From assembly GCA_003231035.1 (NCBI GenBank), contig QIHU01000605.1:1-22809 (forward strand): a stretch of DNA of 22,809 nucleotides. The letters are read 5' to 3'. The DNA comes from Acidobacteriota bacterium (GTDB lineage: Bacteria; Acidobacteriota; Thermoanaerobaculia; Multivoradales; SZUA-115). Positions 13,804 through 20,324 of the stretch are shown piece by piece (position 1 is the stretch's first letter; the number at the start of each line of letters is the position of its first letter). The notes beneath the pieces were generated by a model. That model did not search any database and was not told where the DNA came from. It was given only the letters and a program-made list of their open reading frames with translations. Made by a program: the position numbers and the translations under genes.

Positions 13804-16656
13804 CTAGCGGTAGGCGCCGACGAGGATGAAAGGCGCCCAGTGGCGCGGGTGGCGTAGGGAGAGGTTGGAAGCCTCATCGTCGAGCTTGCCGGTCGCCATG
13901 GCTCGTTGCACCTCGGCGAGCGCCGTGGCGCGCGGCGAGTCGGAAAGGCCAGCGTAGAAGGCGCGCATGAAGACCAGGGTGGCGCGGTCGCTGACTGGGG
14001 CCAGGCTGGCGAGCACGCTGCGCGCGCCGCTGTGGAGGAAGGCTTGGATCAGGCCGAGCCGTCCGACGGGGCCGCGCCGGCTGCCGTTTGGAGAGAAACT
14101 GAGGCCGGTCTGGCAGCCGGCCAGGACGACCAACTCGGCGCGCACGTCGAGAGCGAAGATCTCGCCGACGGTCAGCCGGCCGTCGTCCTGGTCGGAGGGC
14201 TGGAGAACCAGGTGGGAGAGCAGAGGCATCCGGGGCTCGCTGATGCCGTGGGTCGCCAGGTGGAGGTAGCGGTAGCCGTTGCCCGTCGTCTTGAGCGAGG
14301 TTTCGGTGGCGGCCTCCTGGAGTACCGCCCGGCCGCCGAGGGCGGCTACCGCCATCTCGGCCTCCTGGGTAGCGAATGGGAGTGGCGCTAGAGAGTCGTC
14401 GTTCGGGTTCTGGATGGCCACCGCGAAGACCCCATCCGTAGTCGGGCCCTCGTCGCTCGCTCGCTCGCTCGTCGAAGAGCCCATCAGCGAGGCGGCGGGA
14501 AGTAGGAAAAGGTCGAAATCCTCGATCAGGAACCGATCCCGTTTCGCGTCGAGCAGGGCGGCGAAGGGGAGGTCGTACAGATCGCCGTACGGAATGATGC
14601 CGAGGCGGCGGACATCGTGCAACAGCCCGGCCTGTTGGATCGGTTCGATCAGAAGTTCGAACAAGTTCCCGGCGATGGGCCTCCAGAGATCCTTCGCGGA
14701 GTTCTTCGGTTCTAGCGCCAGCGAGTGGAATAGGCGGATCTTGGGCGCCAGCTTCCGGCGTTCGGACGGCAGGGCGACCACCCGCAAGCCATCGCTGCGC
14801 AACACCAGGCAGAAAGCCTTTCCGTCGGCGAGGACGAACTGCAACAGTGCCGTCCCTTCGCCGATCCGCTCTCGGACTTGGGCTAGGCCGGGGGGGCGAA
14901 TCCGTCGCATCGCGCTGTAGTTCTCGTCGGAGAGCGCCCTCTGGAGCAGGGCGTCTTCGTAGCTGCCGTAGGCTTCTCGCAGACTCGATACCGAGTCTGC
15001 CGAGAGCCGGTCACCGGCAAGCCGCGCAGCCTTGCGGAGGGCCGCCAGGGCGGCGTCCGCTTGGCCGGAATCGCGATGGCGGCGGCCGACGGAGAGGACG
15101 ACCAGATCGCGGTAGAAGCCGTAGCTGCGCTGCTCCAGCAGTTCGAAGGCCAGCTCGGCGTGGGCGTCGCCGCCGCCTTCGATGAGCGGAGGTAGCGCCG
15201 GGTCGGTGGCGCGCGCGAGCAGCATGGCCAACAAGCGCTCGTGGGTGCTATTGGTGGTGTCCGAGGCGACCGGAGAGGCGGCGACGCTACGCAACTGAAT
15301 CTCTTCGGCCGCGAGCAGCGCGCGGAAGGCGACCGCGGGCTCACCCCGCGCCTCGGCGAGGTCGGCCCGCTGCAATTCGAGCCGCCGAATGCTGCCCCAG
15401 TGGTGCATGCCGGCGACCAGCTCTGCTATCTCAGCGACGACTTCTTCCGCCTTGTCGAGCGCGCCGGTGGCGATGTAGGAATAGCTCAGCCCGGACAACA
15501 TCCACACGCGGTTGCCCCGGCCGATGTTGCCGAGCTTGCCGACCTCCAGCGCCCGGCGAAAGTGCCGGCGTGCTTCGAGCGGTTGGCCGCGGCGGCGGGC
15601 GACCTCACCCAGCTGCGCCCACAGGAAGGGGTCCTCGGGTTGGACGCCCGGGTGATCGCGGTCGAGCGTTCGCTCCAGTCGTGCCTGAGCCTCGTCGACG
15701 AAGCCCTGGCGCAGCTCGCAGTCCGCCAGGACGCGCTGGGACCGTAAGTAGGCGAAGAGGTCACCGCGATCGGCGTTGACCTCGATGCTCTTTTCGAGAA
15801 AGCGTTGCGCCCGCCGGTAGTCGTGCAGCCGCAGGTAGGCCCAGCCGAGGGTCAGGTACTCGTGGGCCAGCCCGGCGCGGTCGCCGAGTTCCTCCCGGAT
15901 GGCGATTCCGCGGCCCTGGAATTTGAAGAACTCGAGCAAGTTGCCGTCGTTGGCGTGGAAGAAGGCGATCTTGTGGAGCGTGTCGGCTTCGTTGTAGCGG
16001 TCTCCACGCCGTTGAAAGACTTCCAATGCCGGCTCGAAATAGTCCGGCAGCGGATCGTCGACCTCCCCTTTCCACCACCACAAGAGCTGCCCCAGCAAGG
16101 TCGCGGCTTCGGCCCCGTAGCGTTCGTGACCGGTCTCGGCGGCCAAATTTCGAGCCTCCTCCAGATGGCTCAGTGACCTCTCGTAGTTGTGGGTGTAGTA
16201 GAAGTGCATGCGTCCGAGTTCAACGTGCAGGGCCAACTCTTCTCCGCGGTCTCCGCGTTGTTTCGCCAGCTCGATCGCCTCGCCGAAGTCGGCGCGGGCG
16301 TCGTCGAGGCGCGCCATGCGCAGCGCATTGACCGCTCGGGTGGTCAACAGGTGAAACCGTTGCGCCGGTTCTAGCCTGCCCTCGTCGATGGTGGCAAGCA
16401 CGGCTTGAGAAGCCTCGAAGTCACCGAGGAATTGCAACCGCCAAGCCTGGAGCAGCCGTGTCCCTGCCGCATTCTTGTCGAGAAGCAGGGCCAGTTTCAG
16501 GAAGCTCGTCGCCGTCTTTCGATCGCCGGCTTCACTGAGTTGGTGGGCGCGCTCGACGCAGAGGCGGGCCAGCGGTTCTCGTCCGAGCCAAAGGAGCGTG
16601 GCCAGCAGCAGGATGGCGATGAGGGCGGCGAGCGATGCTGTACCGATTTTGCGCAT
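13804..16656 (-). CDS. Membrane-anchored TPR-CHAT caspase-like protease
   Basis: A 950-residue protein. ATG 16656 begins a single N-terminal hydrophobic helix (about residues 6-25) after MRK, with no signal-peptidase motif, so it is probably a signal anchor with the rest outside the inner membrane. TPR/helical repeats fill about 30-560 (FHLLTTRAVNALRMARLDDARADF, EYLTLGWAYLRLHDYRRAQRFLEKS). The C-terminal CHAT domain (about 610-950) has the catalytic dyad: H803 in YLHLATHG and C848 in VVLAGCQTG, each after a hydrophobic strand as in caspase-like proteases. CHAT enzymes cleave after specific residues, and TPR-CHAT proteins act as regulated proteases, for example in type III-E CRISPR. Here it follows the anti-sigma gene in the same run. 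No Shine-Dalgarno sequence is visible; the leader is a 13-bp repeat. Confidence 0.92.
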   Translation of the reverse strand: MRKIGTASLAALIAILLLATLLWLGREPLARLCVERAHQLSEAGDRKTATSFLKLALLLDKNAAGTRLLQAWRLQFLGDFEASQAVLATIDEGRLEPAQRFHLLTTRAVNALRMARLDDARADFGEAIELAKQRGDRGEELALHVELGRMHFYYTHNYERSLSHLEEARNLAAETGHERYGAEAATLLGQLLWWWKGEVDDPLPDYFEPALEVFQRRGDRYNEADTLHKIAFFHANDGNLLEFFKFQGRGIAIREELGDRAGLAHEYLTLGWAYLRLHDYRRAQRFLEKSIEVNADRGDLFAYLRSQRVLADCELRQGFVDEAQARLERTLDRDHPGVQPEDPFLWAQLGEVARRRGQPLEARRHFRRALEVGKLGNIGRGNRVWMLSGLSYSYIATGALDKAEEVVAEIAELVAGMHHWGSIRRLELQRADLAEARGEPAVAFRALLAAEEIQLRSVAASPVASDTTNSTHERLLAMLLARATDPALPPLIEGGGDAHAELAFELLEQRSYGFYRDLVVLSVGRRHRDSGQADAALAALRKAARLAGDRLSADSVSSLREAYGSYEDALLQRALSDENYSAMRRIRPPGLAQVRERIGEGTALLQFVLADGKAFCLVLRSDGLRVVALPSERRKLAPKIRLFHSLALEPKNSAKDLWRPIAGNLFELLIEPIQQAGLLHDVRRLGIIPYGDLYDLPFAALLDAKRDRFLIEDFDLFLLPAASLMGSSTSERASDEGPTTDGVFAVAIQNPNDDSLAPLPFATQEAEMAVAALGGRAVLQEAATETSLKTTGNGYRYLHLATHGISEPRMPLLSHLVLQPSDQDDGRLTVGEIFALDVRAELVVLAGCQTGLSFSPNGSRRGPVGRLGLIQAFLHSGARSVLASLAPVSDRATLVFMRAFYAGLSDSPRATALAEVQRAMATGKLDDEASNLSLRHPRHWAPFILVGAYR
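14453..14471. repeat. Tetranucleotide tandem repeat (TCGC, nearly 5 copies)
   Basis: TCGC is repeated four times plus TCG inside the CHAT coding region, encoding the polar STSERASDE linker. Gain or loss of one 4-bp unit would shift the frame upstream of the catalytic residues, so it is a possible slippage site. The short copy number makes this uncertain. Confidence 0.5.
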
Positions 16657-16691
16657 TGGGGGTTAGATCGGGGGGTTAGATCGGAGGGTTA
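16657..16691 (-). repeat. 13-bp tandem repeat between anti-sigma and CHAT genes
   Basis: On the minus strand the unit TAACCC(T/C)CCGATC occurs as two full copies (16691-16679 and 16678-16666) plus nine bases of a third, ending at the CHAT ATG. The first TAA is the anti-sigma stop codon. The repeat makes up the whole intergenic leader, which therefore lacks a purine-rich ribosome-binding site. Confidence 0.75.
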
Positions 16692-17357
16692 GAAGGAGAC
16701 GCCGCGCAGTTCCGATTCCACCACCGTGCCATCGCGCAGCGTGGCGCGGACCGACCAGTAGTAGTCGCTCCCCGCCTCGAGCGCCAGGTTGCCGCGCGGC
16801 AACTCGATCGACGGTTGCGTGGTGCGGGCTTCGAAGAGGACATCGCCGATCTCGTTGACTACCTCGAAGTCGTAGCGCCCGGCGCTCTCGATCGGCTGCC
16901 AGCGGAAGAGGGTGCGCTCCCCGACCGCGACCGCTCCTGACAGCGGCAGGTCGAGCTCCACCCTCGCCTGCGTCGGGAGGCTGCGCAGGACGTCAACGCC
17001 GGGCTCGCGATCGGGGGTCGCGGGTCTCCAGATCGCGCCCAGGCCAATCGCCATCAGGACGGCCGCCGCCAGGGGCAGCCACAGTCGGGTCGATGAGCGT
17101 TGCCCTGGGTTGTTGGAGGCTCTGCTGCCGGGGACCATCTCACGGGCGAGCCGTTTGAGTTCCGCCGGGGCGGGCTCAGGGTTGGCTTGGGCGACCGTCT
17201 CCAAGTCGCCGATCAGGGCGGAAAGTCGGCTTCGGCAGTGCGGACAGAGGCTCAGGTGGTCCTCGGCGCTCTTCCTCTCGCTCGTCGAAAGTTCGCCTGA
17301 CTCACCCCTGAGGAGGCTCTGTAACGCTGAGTTGGGTAGGCAGCCTTGCTTGTACAT
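16689..17357 (-). CDS. Zinc-finger anti-sigma factor with FN3/Ig-like periplasmic tail
   Basis: A 222-residue protein. ATG 17357 is chosen because GGAG lies 9 bases upstream; an in-frame TTG at 17384 would overlap the sigma gene. The N-terminal cytoplasmic domain carries the anti-sigma zinc-finger signature: H34-x3-C38-x2-C41 (HLSLCPHC). A single transmembrane helix follows at about 91-109 (RLWLPLAAAVLMAIGLGAIW). The C-terminal approximately 110 residues form a beta-sandwich-like domain (TLFRWQPIESAGRYDFEVV, YYWSVRATLRDG), predicted periplasmic. Zinc-finger anti-sigma proteins bind and silence the ECF sigma factor encoded next to them, here the gene ending 13 bp upstream. Release usually needs proteolysis or a conformational signal. 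The next gene encodes a membrane-anchored caspase-like protease, an attractive but unproven regulator. Confidence 0.88.
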   Translation of the reverse strand: MYKQGCLPNSALQSLLRGESGELSTSERKSAEDHLSLCPHCRSRLSALIGDLETVAQANPEPAPAELKRLAREMVPGSRASNNPGQRSSTRLWLPLAAAVLMAIGLGAIWRPATPDREPGVDVLRSLPTQARVELDLPLSGAVAVGERTLFRWQPIESAGRYDFEVVNEIGDVLFEARTTQPSIELPRGNLALEAGSDYYWSVRATLRDGTVVESELRGVSF

Positions 17358-17370
17358 CCTTCTATCTCCG

Positions 17371-18246
17371 CTATTGTCTTTCAACAGACAGATTTTGCGG
17401 CGCCCGCGGTATTTGTTTTCGCAGCCGCTCGAGGCTGGCGTCGAGGAGCTTCTTGACCTCGCGTTCGCTCAGCGCCAGCGTCCGTCCGATGTCGGCTAGC
17501 GTCAGGGCCTGTTCGAAACGCAGTTGGACCACCAGCCGATGGCGGGATTCGAGGCTCGCCAGGCCGCGGCCGAGCCAGGAGCGTTGTTGCGCGGCAGCGG
17601 CCGATTCTTCGGGGTTCGGCCCGCTCTCGACAGCTTCGATCTGGACCCCGGCCAGCTCACTCAGTTGTTCGAAAGAGGCCGCCTTGCGAGCCCGAAGCAG
17701 GCCGCTGGCGAGTTTCCATAGATGGTTGACGCTGAGGCTTGCGATCACCCGGTCGAGGGCGTCGAACACGGTGCCGTCAGCGACCTCGAAGAAGGCCTCG
17801 CGGCGCAGTTGCTCTTCGGCGGCGAGCGGGGTGAGCCCACCCCAGAAGTAGAGTTCGAAGACTCTTTGGTCGAGCTTCGAAAGGCGCTCGATCGGTTTGA
17901 ACAGACGCTTGCGGCCATCTTGAGACCAGGCCCAGTTGATGCACAGGTTCTTGACCACGGTGCGCACCCAAGGCACCATCTCGCCGTGCTGGCCGGCGAA
18001 GCGGATCGAACGCAACCGGCGGCAGTCGTCTTCCGCCAACTTCTCGCAGATGTAGACGAAACGGTCCATCGCGTCGTCGTAATCAAAACCCATGCCGCGC
18101 AACTGGCCGAAGATGGCGTCCGCGTAGCGCTCGATGAAGAGATCCCAAGCCCGCTTGGTATCGCGAGCGAAGAGTTCGATCAAGCCGGCATCGTCGCGCC
18201 CTTCGCCGGTGATTTTGGCACTGGCCGTGGCCTTGCGCCACCACAT
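17371..18246 (-). CDS. ECF-like sigma factor with a second region-4-like segment
   Basis: A 291-residue protein starting at ATG 18246. Region 2 spans about 22-112 (IELFARDTKRAWDLFIERYA, then VPWVRTVVKNLCINW). The C-terminal region 4 spans about 222-280 (LESRHRLVVQLRFEQALTL followed by ADIGRTLALSEREVKKLL), a typical helix-turn-helix for -35 recognition. It is about 90 residues longer than ordinary ECF sigma factors. Between the two lies another region-4-like stretch (KLDQRVFELYFWGGLTPLAAEEQLR, about 124-148) and a helical linker of about 70 residues. It is followed 13 bp later by the zinc-finger anti-sigma gene, so it is its likely target. It is the first gene of the eight-gene run and presumably drives it. 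DNA targets are unknown. Confidence 0.88.
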   Translation of the reverse strand: MWWRKATASAKITGEGRDDAGLIELFARDTKRAWDLFIERYADAIFGQLRGMGFDYDDAMDRFVYICEKLAEDDCRRLRSIRFAGQHGEMVPWVRTVVKNLCINWAWSQDGRKRLFKPIERLSKLDQRVFELYFWGGLTPLAAEEQLRREAFFEVADGTVFDALDRVIASLSVNHLWKLASGLLRARKAASFEQLSELAGVQIEAVESGPNPEESAAAAQQRSWLGRGLASLESRHRLVVQLRFEQALTLADIGRTLALSEREVKKLLDASLERLRKQIPRAPQNLSVERQ

Positions 18247-18369
18247 CCCGGCGGCTACTCCGGGAGCCGCGAGAAAGGCAGCATCGTCGTGGTGTTGGGC
18301 ATGAGCGGCCTAGTCTACTCAACCGCGACCGCCATTTCCGCCCGCTGAGGGGAATAGCCATTCTCACCG
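18247..18369. promoter_or_regulatory. Probable promoter region of the sigma/CHAT gene run
   Basis: A 123-bp gap between the helicase-associated gene stop and the sigma start. It is the largest gap upstream of the eight-gene run, so the run's promoter most likely lies here. I see no convincing -35/-10 pair. GGAG lies about 12 bases before ATG 18246, a weak ribosome-binding site. Confidence 0.35.
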
Positions 18370-20298
18370 CTAGTCCTCGAAGCTGGGCATCTCCAGGTTG
18401 AGTCCCGCTTCCGCCAGCTTGTTGCGCTGGCTCTGGGTTAGGGTTTCTCGCTTGAGCTCGATCATGGTTTCGGTGAGCGGACGCGCGGTGCGGCCGAGGA
18501 CCTCGAGGACCCGGCGCGCGGTCTGGCGATCGGGGCATTCGATGATCGTCAGATATCGCTGACGGACGCGGCGTAGCTGCGCGCACCAGGTCTTGATCTG
18601 CTGGCGAACGTTGGTCGGTAGATCGTGCGTGCTCGCATCTTCGAGCAGCCGGAGGATCTCCTGGCTTTCCATGCCGGAGGCCGCGGCGTCGAGCACGGAT
18701 GAGCGGGTGATCTCGAAGATCGTACCGACCTGTTCGTTGCCTCGCCGCCGGGCGATGGGAGCGAGCAGCGCGGCGCTGTAGGGTGAGGGCGAAAGAAAGA
18801 CGATCTCGAAGTTGGGCTGGACGACGACTTGCGCGGCGTGGTCGTGGTCCAGGTTGAAGGAGTCGGCCAGTCCCAGAATGTAGCGGCCGACTTCGGTGAT
18901 CGCGAAGCACAGGGTCGAACCGACTAGACCCCAGCGAATGCCGCCGATGGGGGCGAGAAGCTGGTCTAAGGTATACAGTAGCGCTTTGCGCCAGAGGTCT
19001 TCGATCTCGCTCTCTGAAGGTAACGAGTAGTGGCCCCACCCCGGGTGGAGGGAATTGGAGTCCGAGAGAGGGTTCTTTTCCAGGGCATGAAAGGTGAGGA
19101 AATCATTCAACGGTACGAAAGCCAGCAGCTCGAGACCGCTCAGGGCCTCGACGGTCGCGGCGATCTCGTTGGTGCTCGTCGTGGAACCAACGAAAACCGA
19201 TCCGCCCTTTTTAAAGTGCTGCCGGACGGGATCGGCGAGCGAGCGGAGTCTCTCTTCGGGCCCGCTGCCGAGCCATTGGCGTCCGCGGTCGCTACAGTGG
19301 CAATGACGAGAGCTGGCCGCGGTCTCCGGGACGGAGGTCGTGAAGTCGTGGTAGTGGGCCGTCAGCCGCGCGTGCTCAACGCGCTCCTCGGCGCTGGGTC
19401 GCAGTACCTCGGGTAGCCATTCCGGGGTTGGGGCCAGCTTGTCGGCGATTATCCTCCGGTCGCGGACATAGAGGGCCCTACCATCCGCCTTGCGGCGTGG
19501 TGGGCGAGCGGCACAGGTGCGGAGGAATGTCGCGAGGTCTTCCACCATCAGGGCGAGACCGAAGCTCTCCTCCACCCTCACCTCTTGGGGAGGTTGCGCC
19601 GGTGGCCGCTGCCGGCGTTCGACGATCTCCGGCCACAGGCCGATCCTGGGCGTGTACTCGGAATCGAGCGACGCGAAGAGGACTCCGGCTGCCAGCGGTG
19701 CGTAGATGGCGCGTGCGATGCGGTCGATGTCGAGCTCGGAATCGATCTCCTCGAGCTGGGAGAAAGCCACCGGGCCGCCGTGCTCCAGAATCGCGGCGAC
19801 GAGACGTTGTGGATCTCCGGGGTCCGGCGGCTCACCGGGAGGGCGGTCCTCGGGATCCCGCTGGGTGGGTTGCGATCGCAGAAAGTCCTCCACCCACCGG
19901 CCGCGGCGCAAGTAGGCGAGGCCGTAGTACGGGGACGCCGAGTAGGAAGGCTGATCGGTGAGGGTTCGCAGCTCATCGTGCGACCAGTGCTCGATGGCGT
20001 AGTGTCTCAGAGTCTTGGGGTCCGGTGAATCGAGGATGCGAACGCGGTGCATCGCCCGGGCGGCGCGCAGAAAGGGACGGAAGCGCTCGGCCGCTTGAAC
20101 GCGGTTGCCGGTGGCCCCGGTTCGCTCCATGAGGCCACTCGCCAACAGTGTCTCGAGCGCATCGCCGAGATGCTCGCTGGGGACTGGCGCCGATGGCTTG
20201 AAACTGGTGAGAAAGGCCTCGCGTGCCGGCAGCTCGATACTCGACCACACGGGCAGGGCTTCGAAGAACCGGCGCCAGTCGATGTTGAAGATTTTCAC
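18370..20298 (-). CDS. Helicase-associated protein (XPB/Ssl2 N-terminal-like)
   Basis: A 642-residue cytoplasmic protein with a GTG start at 20298, 26 bp after the stop of the XPB-type helicase gene. It has no Walker motifs. The C-terminal third (AAQVVVQPNFEIVFLSPSPY, then RRGNEQVGTIFEITRSSVLDA and the helical segment MESQEILRLLEDAS) matches the helicase-associated domain (Helicase_C_3/XPB-Ssl2 N-terminal type) found in proteins encoded beside bacterial XPB helicases. The N-terminal part (WRRFFEALPVWSSIELPARE) resembles winged-helix-like modules. It probably binds the helicase and DNA during repair or transcription-coupled processes; the mechanism is unknown. It is complete, with no frameshift seen. 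Confidence 0.75.
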   Translation of the reverse strand: MKIFNIDWRRFFEALPVWSSIELPAREAFLTSFKPSAPVPSEHLGDALETLLASGLMERTGATGNRVQAAERFRPFLRAARAMHRVRILDSPDPKTLRHYAIEHWSHDELRTLTDQPSYSASPYYGLAYLRRGRWVEDFLRSQPTQRDPEDRPPGEPPDPGDPQRLVAAILEHGGPVAFSQLEEIDSELDIDRIARAIYAPLAAGVLFASLDSEYTPRIGLWPEIVERRQRPPAQPPQEVRVEESFGLALMVEDLATFLRTCAARPPRRKADGRALYVRDRRIIADKLAPTPEWLPEVLRPSAEERVEHARLTAHYHDFTTSVPETAASSRHCHCSDRGRQWLGSGPEERLRSLADPVRQHFKKGGSVFVGSTTSTNEIAATVEALSGLELLAFVPLNDFLTFHALEKNPLSDSNSLHPGWGHYSLPSESEIEDLWRKALLYTLDQLLAPIGGIRWGLVGSTLCFAITEVGRYILGLADSFNLDHDHAAQVVVQPNFEIVFLSPSPYSAALLAPIARRRGNEQVGTIFEITRSSVLDAAASGMESQEILRLLEDASTHDLPTNVRQQIKTWCAQLRRVRQRYLTIIECPDRQTARRVLEVLGRTARPLTETMIELKRETLTQSQRNKLAEAGLNLEMPSFED

Positions 20299-20324
20299 TC
20301 TCAGTCGTCTCGGAAGGTAGTGTC

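Noticed and set aside
17358..17384. Upstream TTG start for the anti-sigma gene
   Set aside because: ATG 17357 has a better-placed GGAG and leaves the sigma gene without overlap.
18083..19039. Minus-strand open frame spanning the helicase-associated and sigma genes in another frame
   Set aside because: It is Arg/Ser/Pro-rich, overlaps two well-supported genes and has no domain.
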